DNA from: Apodemus sylvaticus
Taxonomy: Eukaryota > Chordata > Mammalia > Rodentia > Muridae
DNA length: 64,000 nucleotides
Assembly (NCBI RefSeq): GCF_947179515.1
Contig: NC_067491.1
Span: 8,282,027-8,346,026 of the forward strand
Reading direction: 5' to 3'
Part shown: piece by piece, positions 44,839 through 55,196 of the stretch
Position numbering within the stretch: the first letter of the stretch is position 1
Layout: each line of letters opens with the position of its first letter
Program-made: the position numbers and the translations under genes
Notes under the pieces: generated by a model
Told to the model about the DNA's origin: nothing
Database searches by the model: none
What the model saw: only the letters and a program-made list of their open reading frames with translations

Positions 44839-46098
44839 ATGGCAAAAGGCAAACGCAGAAACGTCACTAACAGAAATCAAGGCAATATGGCAACATCTGA
44901 ACCAAATTCTCCTCTACCAGCAAGTCCTGGATACCCCATCACACCAGTAAAACAAGATTTGGATTTAAAATCACTGGTCATGATGCTGGTACAGGAACAC
45001 ATGAAGGACATTGAGGAGAAAATGGATCAAAAGTTAGAAGCCCTTGCAAGGGAAACACAAAAATCATTGAAAGAAATCCAGGAGAATACAAAAGCCAACA
45101 AGGAGGAAATGCAAAAAACACTTAAAGAAATACAGGAGAACTTTGCTCAACAGGCTGAGGTCATGAAAGACAAAACACAAAAATCTCTTAAAGAAATACA
45201 GGAGAACTTTGGTCAACAGGCTGAGCTCATGAAAGAGGAAACACAAAAATCTCTTAAAGAATTACAGGAAAACACAAACATGCAAGGGAAGGAGCTAAGC
45301 AAAACCATCCAGGATCTAAAATCAGAAGTAGAAACAACTAAGAAAACTCAAAGGGAGACAACTTTGGAGATAGAAAGCCTTGGGAAGAAATCAGGGGACA
45401 GAGATGCAAATATCAACAACAGAATACAAGAGATAGAAGAAAGAATCTCAGATGCTGAAGATTCCATAGAAACCATGGACTCAACAGTTAAAGAAAATGC
45501 AAAGTGCAAAAAGCTTGTAACCCAAAATATCCAGGAAATCCAGGACACAATGAGAAGACCAAACCTAAGGATTATAGGCATAGAGGAGAGTGAAGATTTA
45601 CAACTTAAAGGGCCAGCAAATATCTTCAATAAAATTATGGAAGAAAACTTCCCTAACCTAAAGAGAGAGATGCCCATGAATATACAAGAAGCCTACAGAA
45701 CTCCAAACAGACTGGACCAGAACAGAAATACTTCCCGTCACATAATAATCAAAACACCAAATGTTCTAAACAAAGAAAGAATACTAAAGGCAGTAAGAGA
45801 AAAAGGCCAAGTAACATATAAAGGAAGACCTATCAGAATCACAGCAGACTTTTCACCTGAGACTATGAAGGCTAGAAGGTCCTGGGCAGATCTCATGCAG
45901 ACTCTAAGAGAACACAAATGCCAACCAAAACTACTATATCCAGCAAAACTCTCAATCACCATAGATGGAGAAACTAAGATATTTCACGACAAAACCAAGT
46001 TCACCCAATATCTATCCACAAACCCAGCCCTAAAAAGGATAATAGGAGGACAACACCAATACAAGGAGGGAAACTCCACCCTGAAAAAAGCAAGATAG
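44839..46098 (+). CDS. L1 ORF1 protein (RNA-binding chaperone), 419 aa
   Basis: ORF1p coats L1 RNA as a trimer and acts as a nucleic-acid chaperone in the cytoplasmic and nuclear L1 RNP. The start is the ATG at 44,839 (MAKGKRRN...). The frame is open 28 codons upstream but has no ATG there. Domains: basic, Ser/Pro-rich N-terminus (1-45); coiled coil (~45-230) containing tandem units beginning QK(S/T)LKE(I/L)QEN at residues 74, 92, 114 and 136, the complete inner units being 22 residues (66 bp) each; RRM (~238-335, RRPNLRIIGIEE start); C-terminal domain (~340-410) after the conserved REKGQVTYKG region. Human ORF1p is 338 aa and common mouse forms are about 357-371 aa; the extra length here is the coiled-coil expansion. 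No stops or frameshifts. It is followed by ORF2 after 53 bp. Confidence 0.96.
   Translation: MAKGKRRNVTNRNQGNMATSEPNSPLPASPGYPITPVKQDLDLKSLVMMLVQEHMKDIEEKMDQKLEALARETQKSLKEIQENTKANKEEMQKTLKEIQENFAQQAEVMKDKTQKSLKEIQENFGQQAELMKEETQKSLKELQENTNMQGKELSKTIQDLKSEVETTKKTQRETTLEIESLGKKSGDRDANINNRIQEIEERISDAEDSIETMDSTVKENAKCKKLVTQNIQEIQDTMRRPNLRIIGIEESEDLQLKGPANIFNKIMEENFPNLKREMPMNIQEAYRTPNRLDQNRNTSRHIIIKTPNVLNKERILKAVREKGQVTYKGRPIRITADFSPETMKARRSWADLMQTLREHKCQPKLLYPAKLSITIDGETKIFHDKTKFTQYLSTNPALKRIIGGQHQYKEGNSTLKKAR
45112..45306 (+). repeat. 66-bp tandem repeats in the ORF1 coiled coil
   Basis: Two full 66-bp units (45,112-45,177 and 45,178-45,243) are followed by a partial third from 45,244, and preceded by a shorter 54-bp unit from 45,058. 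Each encodes 22 residues, twice an 11-residue hendecad. Length variation in this part of ORF1 is known among murine L1 families. The copy at 63.3 kb has one full unit fewer. Confidence 0.9.
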
Positions 46099-46151
46099 TA
46101 ACCTCAAACCCAAATAAGTTAAGCAATCAAATTTAAAAAATAACGTCAAAA

Positions 46152-49100
46152 ATGATAGGAAGTAACAATCACTATTCCTTAATATCTCTTAACATCAATG
46201 GACTCAATGCCCCAATAAAAAGACACAGACTAACTGACTGGATACGTAAACAGGACCCTACATTTTGCTGCTTACAGGAAACACACCTCTGGGTCAAAGA
46301 CAAACACTACCTTAGAGTAAAAGGCTGGAAGACAATTTTACAAGCAAATGGTCTCAGGAAACAAGCTGGAGTAGCCATTTTAATATCAGATAAAATTGAC
46401 TTTCAACCCAAAGTCATCAAAAGAGACTCTGAGGGACACTTCTTGCTGGTCAAAGGAAAAATACAACAAGAAGAACTCTCAATCCTGAACATCTATGCTC
46501 CAAATGCAAGGGCACCCTCTTTCATAAAAGAAACTTTATTAAAACTCAAAGCACACATTGCACCTAACACAATAATTGTGGGTGACTTCAACACTGCACT
46601 TTCCTCAATGGACCGATCAGGAAAACAGAAACTAAACAAGGACACAATGAAACTAATTGAAGCTTTGGACCAATTAGATTTAACAGATATATATAGAACA
46701 TTCTATCCTAAAACAAAAGAATATACCTTTTTTTCAGCACCTCATGGTACCTTCTCCAAAATCGACCATATAATTGGTCACAAGACAGACCTCAACAAAT
46801 ATAAAAAGATAGAACTAATCCCATGCCTCCTATCTGATCACTATGGAATAAAAGTGGTCTTCAATAGCAACAGAAACAACAGAAAACCCACAAACACGTG
46901 GAGATTGAACAATACTCTACTCAATGACACCTTGGTCAAGGAAGAAATAAAGAAAGAAATTAAAGACTTTTTAGAACACAGTGAAAATGAAAACACAACA
47001 TACCCAAATCTATGGGACACAATGAAAGCAGTGCTAAGAGGAAAACTCATAGCCCTGAGTGCCTCCAAAAAGAAAATGGAGAGAGCATACATTACCAACT
47101 TAATGACACATCTGAAAGCCCTAGAACAAAAAGAAGCTATTTCACCCAGGAGGAGTAGAAGGCAGGAAATCATCAAACTCAAGGCCGAAATCAATCAAGT
47201 AGAAACAAAGAGAACCATACAAAAAATCAACAAAACTAGGAGCTGGTTCTTTGAGAAAATCAACAAGATAGATAAACCCTTAGCCAGACTGACCAAAGGG
47301 CACAGAGAAAGTATCCAAATTAACAAACTTAGAAATGAAAAGGGAGACATAACAACGGAAACTGAGGAAATCCAAAAAATCATCAGATCCTACTACAAGA
47401 GCCTGTACTCAACACAACTGGAGAATCTGGAGGAAATGGACAATTTCCTTGACAGATACCAAATACCAAAATTAAATCAGGACCAACTAGACCATCTAAA
47501 CAGTCCCATAAAGCCTAAAGAAATAGAAGGAGTCATAGAAAGTCTTCCAACCAAAAAAAGCACAGGACCAGATGGTTTCACTGCAGAATTCTACCAGACC
47601 TTCAAAGAAGAGTTAACACCAATACTCTTCAAACTATTCCACAAAATAGAAACAGAAGGAACACTACCCAATTCCTTCTACGAAGCCACAATTACGCTGA
47701 TACCAAAGCCACACAAAGATCCAACAAAGAAAGAGAACTTCAGACCAATTTCCCTTATGAACATCGATGCAAAAATACTCAACAAAATTCTTGCCAACCG
47801 AATCCAAGAACACATCAAAACGATCATCCACCATGATCAAGTAGGCTTTATCCCGGGAATGCAGGGTTGGTTCAATATACGGAAATCCATCAATACAATC
47901 CACTACATAAACAAACTCAAAGAACAAAACCACATGGTCATTTCATTGGATGCTGAAAAAGCATTTGACAAAATTCAGCATCCTTTCATGCTTAAAGTCT
48001 TGGAGAGAACAGGAATTCAAGGCCCATACCTAAACATAGTAAAAGCAATATACAGCAAACCGGTAGCCAGCATCAAACTAAACGGAGAGAAACTTGAAGC
48101 AATCCCACTGAAATCAGGGACCAGACAAGGCTGCCCCCTTTCTCCTTATCTTTTCAATATTGTACTTGAGGTACTAGCTCGGGCAATTCGACAACATAAG
48201 GAGGTCAAAGGGATACAAATTGGAAAGGAGGAAGTCAAACTATCATTATTTGCAGACGACATGATCGTCTACCTAAGTGACCCAAAGAACTCCACTAGAG
48301 AGCTCCTACAGCTGATAAACAACTTCAGCAAAGTGGCAGGTTACAAAATCAACTCAAGCAAATCAGTGGCCTTCCTATACTCAAAGGATAAACAGGCTGA
48401 GAAAGAAATTAGGGAAATGACCCCCTTCACAATAGCCACAAACAGTATAAAGTATCTTGGGGTGACTCTTACCAAACATGCGAAAGATCTGTATGGCAAG
48501 AACTTCAAGACTCTGAAGAAGGAAATGGAAGAAGACCTCAAAAAATGGGAAAACCTCCCATGCTCATGGATCGGTAGAATCAATATAGTTAAAATGGCCA
48601 TTTTGCCTAAAGCACTATACAGATTCAATGCAATACCCATCAAAATCCCAACTCAATTCTTCACAGAGTTAGAAAGAGCAATTATCAAATTCATCTGGAA
48701 CAACAAAAAACCCAGGATAGCTAAAACTATTCTCAGCAACAAAAGAAAATCTGGGGGAATCAGTATCCCTGACCTCAAGCAATACTACAGAGCAATAGTG
48801 TTAAAAACTGCATGGTATTGGTACAGTGACAGGCAGGAGGATCAATGGAACAGGATTGAAGATCCAGAAATGAACCCACACACCTATGGCCACTTGATCC
48901 TCGACAAAGAGGCTGAAAACATCCAATGGAAAAAAGATAGCCTTTTCAACAAATGGTGCTGGTTCAACTGGAGGTCAGCATGCAGAAGAATGCGAATTGA
49001 TCCATCCTTGTCTCCTTGTACTAAGCTCAAATCCAAATGGATCAAGGACCTCCACATAAAGCCAGACACTCTGAAGCTAATAGAAAAGAAACTGGGGAAG

Positions 49101-49976
49101 ACCCTTGAGGACATCAGTACAGGGAGAAAGTTTCTGAACAGAACACCAATAGCGTATGCTCTAAGAGCAAGAATTGACAAATGGGACCTCATAAGGTTAC
49201 AGAGTTTCTGTAAGGCAAAGGACACCATCAAGAGGACAGATCGGCAACCAACAAATTGGGAAAAGATCTTCACCAATCCTACATCAGATAGAGGGCTAAT
49301 ATCCAATATATATAAAGAACTCAAGAAGTTAGACTCCAGAAAACCGAACAACCCTATTAAAAAATGGGGTACAGAGTTAAACAAAGAATTCTCACCTGAA
49401 GAACTTCGGATGGCGGAGAAGCATCTTAAAAAATGCTCCACTTCATTAGTCATTAGGGAAATGCAAATCAAAACAACCCTAAGATTTCATCTTACACCAG
49501 TCAGAATGGCTAAGATTAAAAATTCAGGAGACAGCAGGTGTTGGAGAGGGTGCGGAGAAAGAGGAACACTCCTCCACTGCTGGTGGGGTTGCAAATTGGT
49601 ACAACCACTCTGGAAAGCAGTCTGGCGGTTCCTCCGAAAACTGGGCACCTCACTTCCAGAAGATCCTGCTATACCACTCCTGGGCATATACCCAGAGGAT
49701 TCCCCACCATGTAATAAGGATACATGCTCTACTATGTTCATAGCAGCCCTATTTATAATTGCCAGATGCTGGAAAGAACCCAGGTATCCCTCAACAGAAG
49801 AGTGGATACAAAAAATGTGGTATATCTACACAATGGAGTACTATTCAGCCATTAGAAACAATGAATTCATGAAATTCTTAGGCAAATGGATGGAGCTAGA
49901 GAACATCATACTAAGTGAGGTAACCCAGACTCAAAAGGTGAATCATGGTATGCACTCACTAATAAGTGGTTATTAA
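46152..49976 (+). CDS. L1 ORF2 protein (endonuclease / reverse transcriptase), 1,274 aa
   Basis: ORF2p nicks target DNA and primes reverse transcription of L1 RNA there. Visible endonuclease residues: N14, E43 (LQETHL), Y115 (NIYAPN), D145 and N147 (VGDFN), D205 (FSKIDH), and S228-D229-H230. RT: D600 (VISLD), TRQGCPLSP at ~657-665, and F700-A-D-D703. C-terminal CCHC: C1130, C1134, H1142, C1147. These fall at the same numbers as in human ORF2p (1,275 aa), so there are no internal indels of note. The start is the first ATG of the frame (46,152), 53 bp after the ORF1 stop. Translation probably depends on reinitiation as in other L1s (family knowledge). All catalytic residues looked for are present; activity is inferred. 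Confidence 0.97.
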   Translation: MIGSNNHYSLISLNINGLNAPIKRHRLTDWIRKQDPTFCCLQETHLWVKDKHYLRVKGWKTILQANGLRKQAGVAILISDKIDFQPKVIKRDSEGHFLLVKGKIQQEELSILNIYAPNARAPSFIKETLLKLKAHIAPNTIIVGDFNTALSSMDRSGKQKLNKDTMKLIEALDQLDLTDIYRTFYPKTKEYTFFSAPHGTFSKIDHIIGHKTDLNKYKKIELIPCLLSDHYGIKVVFNSNRNNRKPTNTWRLNNTLLNDTLVKEEIKKEIKDFLEHSENENTTYPNLWDTMKAVLRGKLIALSASKKKMERAYITNLMTHLKALEQKEAISPRRSRRQEIIKLKAEINQVETKRTIQKINKTRSWFFEKINKIDKPLARLTKGHRESIQINKLRNEKGDITTETEEIQKIIRSYYKSLYSTQLENLEEMDNFLDRYQIPKLNQDQLDHLNSPIKPKEIEGVIESLPTKKSTGPDGFTAEFYQTFKEELTPILFKLFHKIETEGTLPNSFYEATITLIPKPHKDPTKKENFRPISLMNIDAKILNKILANRIQEHIKTIIHHDQVGFIPGMQGWFNIRKSINTIHYINKLKEQNHMVISLDAEKAFDKIQHPFMLKVLERTGIQGPYLNIVKAIYSKPVASIKLNGEKLEAIPLKSGTRQGCPLSPYLFNIVLEVLARAIRQHKEVKGIQIGKEEVKLSLFADDMIVYLSDPKNSTRELLQLINNFSKVAGYKINSSKSVAFLYSKDKQAEKEIREMTPFTIATNSIKYLGVTLTKHAKDLYGKNFKTLKKEMEEDLKKWENLPCSWIGRINIVKMAILPKALYRFNAIPIKIPTQFFTELERAIIKFIWNNKKPRIAKTILSNKRKSGGISIPDLKQYYRAIVLKTAWYWYSDRQEDQWNRIEDPEMNPHTYGHLILDKEAENIQWKKDSLFNKWCWFNWRSACRRMRIDPSLSPCTKLKSKWIKDLHIKPDTLKLIEKKLGKTLEDISTGRKFLNRTPIAYALRARIDKWDLIRLQSFCKAKDTIKRTDRQPTNWEKIFTNPTSDRGLISNIYKELKKLDSRKPNNPIKKWGTELNKEFSPEELRMAEKHLKKCSTSLVIREMQIKTTLRFHLTPVRMAKIKNSGDSRCWRGCGERGTLLHCWWGCKLVQPLWKAVWRFLRKLGTSLPEDPAIPLLGIYPEDSPPCNKDTCSTMFIAALFIIARCWKEPRYPSTEEWIQKMWYIYTMEYYSAIRNNEFMKFLGKWMELENIILSEVTQTQKVNHGMHSLISGY

Positions 49977-50226
49977 CCTAGAAAACTGGAATACCCAAAA
50001 CATAATCCACACATCAAATGAGATACAAGAAGAAAGCAGGAGTGGTCCCTGGTTCTGGAAAGACTCAGTGAAACAGTATTTGGCAAAACCAGAACGGGGA
50101 ACTGGGAAGGGGTGGGAGGGAGGACAGGGGAAGAGAAGGGGGCTTACGGGACTTTCGGGGAGTGGGGGGGGGCTAGAAAAGGGGAAATCATTTGAAATGT
50201 AAATAAATTATATCAAATAAAAAAAA
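49977..50226 (+). promoter_or_regulatory. L1 3' UTR with G-rich tract and polyadenylation signal
   Basis: A short 3' UTR (~250 bp). The G-rich polypurine segment (about 50,100-50,190) contains a run of nine Gs and several GGGG/GGGAGG blocks. G-quadruplex-prone tracts are known in L1 3' UTRs. AATAAA-type signals lie at about 50,202-50,225. The templated poly(A) is very short (under ~10 A). Confidence 0.88.
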
Positions 50227-50240
50227 AATTCTACATTGTT
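50227..50240. repeat. Right TSD of the intact L1
   Basis: Exact copy of 43,611-43,624. The first As are ambiguous with the poly(A). Confidence 0.95.
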
Positions 50241-51588
50241 GCAAATTCTACGTGCTGTATAAAAAGCAGCACATAAATGTTCTATAAAATATAGAATTAC
50301 ATCTGTATTTATAGATATAATTTATTTTAATTATATTATTATTTTATATTAATTATTTAAAATTAATTTTATAGATATAATATAATTTATATATTTATAT
50401 TCTATAAAATATAGAAATATATCTATTAAATATAGAATCTATTTATTTAATTAAAATAATTAGATTATTTCTCATGTGTACCTCTTCCCACTCTTCTCTC
50501 TTTCAAACTATGGTTGTGCCTTTTCACACACACACACACACACACACAAGCATGCACATATTTCTCCCTCTCTCAACATTCATTAACTGCCTAATGTTCT
50601 TTGTCTATGACTAAGACCCCTTTGAGATTTCCACCTTCCACATTAATATGTCTATCGATGTACTTCCTGTTCAGGTCATGTTTAGTTAGAGGTGTTGGCA
50701 ACACTTCATAAGTGTAGCTTTTCTGACATTTGTAGAAGACACAATCTCACAGAAAATCTTACGACCCTCTGTCTCTTAACCTCATTCTATCCATCTTCTG
50801 GAATGATCCCTGAGCCTGACAAGTACAGGATTGTGTTGGAGATATACATGTTGGGAATTTGTATTTTAATTGGTTATGGTTTTTTGTAATAATCCCCATC
50901 AACAGCAAAGAGAAGTTTCCTTGCTAAGGCAAGAGGACTATGCTCATCTATAGGTATAAGTACAAATATTTAGAATGTACACAGAGTTTATAAGAGGTTA
51001 TAAATGTGGGTGTAGACAATGTGCATGAACTAGTGGTCACAGAGAACAATTCACTGAGAGTTTTATCTTATAGTAATTTGCAAGTGAATTGATAAGGATG
51101 TGATGCCTTGGACATAACTTACAGATATTTACTAACTAGCTTTGAAAAAGAATTTGATTACTATTCACTGACTGGCTAGCATCAGAATTCCAATTGCTGG
51201 AATAACCTTTTAAAAGGTTTTCTACAAAGATAGTGGCTCTGTGTGTTTTTAAACTGCTCAGTTTTCCTCAATATTTGGGAATGTAAGCACACCATATCTG
51301 GTCCTCATTACCAACCCCTCCCTCTGTGTGTGTTGCATATATGGGCACACACTATTTAGTGATTTTTGTTTAGAAATGTTATTTTGAGTTTGATTACTAA
51401 TACTTGCCAAAAGAAGTAATGATTATAAAGGTAATCACTTAAAATCTATATGTTTCACCATAGCACTGCTTTATTTTAGAAACTCAGATTGACTTTTGGA
51501 CCATGGAGGTCAAGAGAAGAGCATGTGCAAACTGATCTTGTTTTTTGTTTCGTGCATCTGTTACATGTAGAGAATTACAAGGTGCATT
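50241..51588. other. AT-rich flank with a (CA)n run; otherwise nothing seen
   Basis: 50,285-50,465 is very AT-rich, with repeated TATAGAATATA/AATTATTT-like words. A (CA)n microsatellite lies at 50,526-50,548. The rest shows no recognised feature. Confidence 0.6.
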
Positions 51589-51596
51589 GAAAATTG

Positions 51597-51703
51597 GGAA
51601 AACAGGGGGAGGGAAGGGGGCTGATGGGACTTTCGGGGAGTGGGGGTCTAGAAAAGGGGAAATCATTTGAAATGTAAATAAAAAATATATCGAATAAAAA
51701 AAA
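51597..51703 (+). mobile_element. Ultra-short L1 3' end insertion (~107 bp)
   Basis: Only the last part of the 3' UTR (GGGACTTTCGGGGAGTGGG, AATCATTTGAAATGTAAATAAAA) and a short A tail are present. GAAAATTG at 51,589-51,596 and 51,704-51,711 forms an 8-bp TSD. It illustrates an extremely early stop of reverse transcription. Confidence 0.85.
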
Positions 51704-51711
51704 GAAAATTG

Positions 51712-53230
51712 TAAGTCAATAATTGATATTTGGTTGGCACATCTGTCGCATATCTAATGGTGCTCCAATTACTACGAACTTGCTGTGAGACAATGGGTGT
51801 CACAACTAAAGATGACAGGGTCATGTGTTGCTTGGAAAGCTTTTCACTTTGACTAAATATCTGCCATAGAACATCCAGTGCCCTTTCACATTCAGTGCCT
51901 GCAATTGTCATTCTGATTTGGGCTCATGCAAGAGTCCCAGGAAAGCAAATCAAATACAACACAAACATTACTTTCTCAGAAGCTAACCAAAGGCAGTAGG
52001 TTTTGACTCAGCCACACAAACTAGAAGGATATAAAGTATAAGAAAAAATTGACAGTGATTCCCAAGGACTCAATTTAGCTGATAATTTTAATGTACTTCC
52101 CAATAGACCTATTTAATCTAGAATAATGAAAATTAATGGCCACTGGACAACACTTCACTGAACCTTAGAGAGGTTCAGACACTATTACATAGACTCAGCT
52201 CTTACAGGGTGATGGGCCCCAGTCGAGCAGGTTCAGATGTGTAACATCCAGCTGATTAGTTAGGAGTCAGGTGTCTGCAATACAAATAAAAGCTTTCCTT
52301 GGCATCCCTTGAGTCATGGCTTTATGAGCAAGCTGTCTACTTATGTTATAATCTGTGACCCTGTACAAAAGTAGAGAAATGTTTGATTTTATCAAAATAT
52401 ATATAACCATATCATATTTGCTCATGAAAGATTATTACAATGTTCAGATATCTGAACAAATTTGCATACATGAATGTCTCATTGGCATAATTTAATTCTG
52501 GGTCATGTATCCTTTCAGATATTTCCAATATAGTTAGTTTAAGCTAGAAAATCTTTCTATCATTTGTTCTGTATTTATTTTATATATTTTCTTCTGGAGA
52601 TGGTGCTTTTTAAGAAGAGGGCATTGTGTACCACCATCTTAGCCAAATGCTATTGTTAATTCCTTCTTTTTTCATTTCCAGCCTCCACAAGCAACCATTT
52701 GCCTATTTTTTCCCATTACATATTAGTTACAACTTTTAAAATATTATTTAATGGTGCCACAATTCAAACGTACTTTGCTGTCTGGCAATCTCATCTTATG
52801 TTCTTATCTGATTTCAAAGCATGTTTTATACATTGATGGCTTATCTTTTTTTTTTTAAAAGTCACACATTCTTCTATCTTGTTGGTGTCCATTTTTATAT
52901 TTTGGCATGCACCACTATCATTATACCAATTTACACAGTTTGCTTTATGCATTGAATATTGCAATTGAACAGATACTAGCATTCCCAATCTTTCATAAGT
53001 CACTCTGAAGACAGATGCTTTTATTATTCCAGGTGGAAAATCTCCAGAATGCAACATCTGTCTCATAAGATAGATGTTTGTTACTTTCAACTAATTGCAG
53101 AAAAGTATGGGTAACATTTTACCTTAACACCAGTGCAAGTGTAGAAATTTGGGAATTTCAGTGGGTGAAGGTTAATACCAAACATGGATGTACACATTTT
53201 GTTTTAAACCCTGGATTTTTCTATTACATA
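51712..53230. other. Unique sequence, no feature seen
   Basis: Nothing recognised, including the 99-codon - strand frame (52,791-53,090), which has no recognisable motif. Confidence 0.5.
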
Positions 53231-53234
53231 TATT

Positions 53235-53610
53235 CTGTCTTAGTTTGGGCCTCTACCACTTTGAAGAGATCCCACAACCACAGAAACTCTTATAAAGGAA
53301 AGCATTTGATTAGGGCTGGATTACAGTTCAGAGGTTTAGTGCTTTGTCATCATGGTTGGAACCATGGTGGTATGCAGGCATTCTTGGTGCAGGAGAGGTA
53401 GCTGAGAGCTCTAGATTCAGATACACAAGTAGCACAAAAAGAGTACCACACTGCACATGGCTTGATCATCTGAGACCTTGAAGCCCAGCCCTATGTAGCA
53501 TACTTTGGTCAACAAAGGCACACCTACTGTGATAAGGCTATGCCTCCTAATACTTCCACTCTCTATGGGCCTATGCGATCATTTTTATTTAAACCACCAC
53601 ATATGGTGTT
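53235..53610 (+). repeat. Abundant rodent interspersed repeat (family not assigned)
   Basis: It begins TGTCTTAGTTTGGGCCTCTACC and contains ACTCTTATAAAGGAAAGCATTTG, GAGGTTTAGTGCTTTGTCATC, GACCTTGAAGCCCAGCC and CTCCTAATACTTCCACTCTC, ending at AAACCACCACA. I recognise the block order as a common murid repeat also present at 59,855-60,178. I do not assign its class. Confidence 0.65.
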
Positions 53611-54240
53611 AAAAGATCACTGTATTATGTTTTCAATTTACATTTTTCTGATGGTTTCTTATTTTGGATATCATTTTCTGCATTGATTTTCCATGTACAG
53701 AGGTTTTCTGTATGTATATATACACACACGGGTTGATTTTGATTGTCATGAGGAAAGATATATTGAACACTTGACTCTTAATACCACAGAGTATTACTTT
53801 ATTTGGGAATCAGGTTATTGCTAATTTGACTGTGCAATCAGTCCATATTGGATTAATGGTGTACTCTCCATATTTAAATCAAAGGTCACCTGAAGAAACA
53901 GAGAAACCAGGAGAACTCATTTAAGAATAATGCAAGTCCAAGAAATGCTGAAAACTCTCAGCAGCCACCAAAAGTTTGAAAATACATGAATATGCTGCTC
54001 ACATATTGTCTTAACAAATAAATAACTCTTTCTATATAAAGATTTTGGGCAATCAGTCCCAAAACTTGAGGCAGTTTGAAACCTTAGTAAATAAAATGTT
54101 TCATGTCTAAAGATATAAGTACACATATTGATATAGACACCAGAGCTGGGTCTTTTCAATGTGAAAATGTTTTATGTGTGATGCATGACTTTCTAGTTCC
54201 ATCTGACAGTTTTCAGACTGTAGTTTGTCTCTATTTCCTC
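53611..54240. other. Unique sequence, no feature seen
   Basis: Nothing recognised. Confidence 0.5.
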
Positions 54241-54244
54241 CTGT

Positions 54245-54460
54245 TTTCGTGATGCTGGTATCAAAACTGAGGCTTGGGCTTTCTGGATAAATATTCTACT
54301 ACTTATGCTACCTTGCCAGCTATGTGTGCCTATATGGTTTATGAGACAGTTTGTAACTAATGTGCTAGGCTGACCTCAATCTGGCAGTAATTCTCCTGAC
54401 TCAGCTTCCCAAATCCCAGGTCTTCGGTATTCAGCACCACTCCTGGTGTTTGATAGTAGA
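54245..54460 (-). mobile_element. B4-type SINE, antisense (ID-like plus B1-like halves)
   Basis: The left half (GATGCTGGTATCAAAACTGAG, GGATAAATATTCTACTACTTATGC) resembles a tRNA-derived ID unit in antisense. The right half (GAGACAGTTTGTAACTAATGTG, CTAGGCTGACCTCAATCTGGC, CTCAGCTTCCCAAATCCCAGG) resembles B1 in antisense. This fused order defines B4. Diverged. Confidence 0.7.
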
Positions 54461-54570
54461 AAACTTCCTTAAGGAAGTCCAGTTTCTAATTAACCAATCA
54501 TATTCTAGTGGGACACTGGGATGGCAACTCTCTCAACACTGAAGAGAAATGTCTCTTTTTACTGGATATT

Positions 54571-54975
54571 AGTGTCTTAGTCAAAATTTCGATTCCTGTA
54601 CAAACATTGTGGCCAAGAAGGAAGTTGGGGGAGGAAAGGATTTATTTAGCTTATAGTTCCAAATTGCTGTTCATCACCAAAAGAAAGTCAGGACTGGAAC
54701 TCAAGCAGGTCAGGAAGCAGGAGCTGATGCAGAGGCCATGGAGGGATGTTACTTACTGGTTTGCTTTCCCTGGCTTGCTCAGCTTGCTTTCTTATAGAAC
54801 CCAAGACTACCAGCCCAGGAATGGTACCTCCCACAAAGGGCCCTCCCCTCTTGATCACTAATTGACAAAATGCCTTACAGCTGGATCTCATAGAGGCATT
54901 TCCTCACCTGAAGCTCCTTCCTCTGTGATAACTTCAGCTTGTGTCAAGTTGACACACAAAGCCAACCAGTAAAAT
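54571..54975 (+). repeat. Abundant rodent interspersed repeat (second type, family not assigned)
   Basis: TGTCTTAGTCAAAATTTCG, GGGGGAGGAAAGGATTTATT, GATGCAGAGGCCATGGAGGG, TTCTTATAGAACCCAAGAC, GATCACTAATTGACAAAATGCC and GTGTCAAGTTGACACACAAAG occur in the order of a well-known murid repeat. The 24,375-24,560 copy is the opposite strand of its first part. The palindromic GTGTCAAGTTGACAC near the end is intact. Confidence 0.7.
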
Positions 54976-55196
54976 TAGCAATGGGCCCAGCCACCATGGT
55001 CTCACAGTAATTGTACACACTGTATTCTTCTTCTCTGTCATCACTTTCAAAGTAACAGATCCAGAGCAGAATGCCAAAATAAGGGTCAATAGTGTTATAA
55101 TATCAAAAATGTCCAGATTTCTGTATAATTACACATGATCCAATGTCCCAGGAACTGTCAGCCTGAATGACAACTGTGAGAAAACAGAAATGTTGA

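Larger units (their letters stand above)
43625..50226 (+). mobile_element. L1: Full-length, apparently intact L1 retrotransposon
   Basis: A complete 6.6-kb autonomous LINE: monomeric 5' UTR (43,625-44,838), ORF1 (44,839-46,098), 53-bp spacer, ORF2 (46,152-49,976), 250-bp 3' UTR and a short poly(A). Both ORFs are uninterrupted and the TSDs are identical. The promoter keeps dense CpG, which germline methylation normally erodes. All of this argues for a recent insertion that may be retrotransposition-competent. Competence itself cannot be established from sequence. Confidence 0.96.

Noticed and set aside
46841..49741. Several - strand frames of 60-195 codons inside L1 ORF2
   Set aside because: They are shadows of the intact + strand ORF2 with no independent family similarity.
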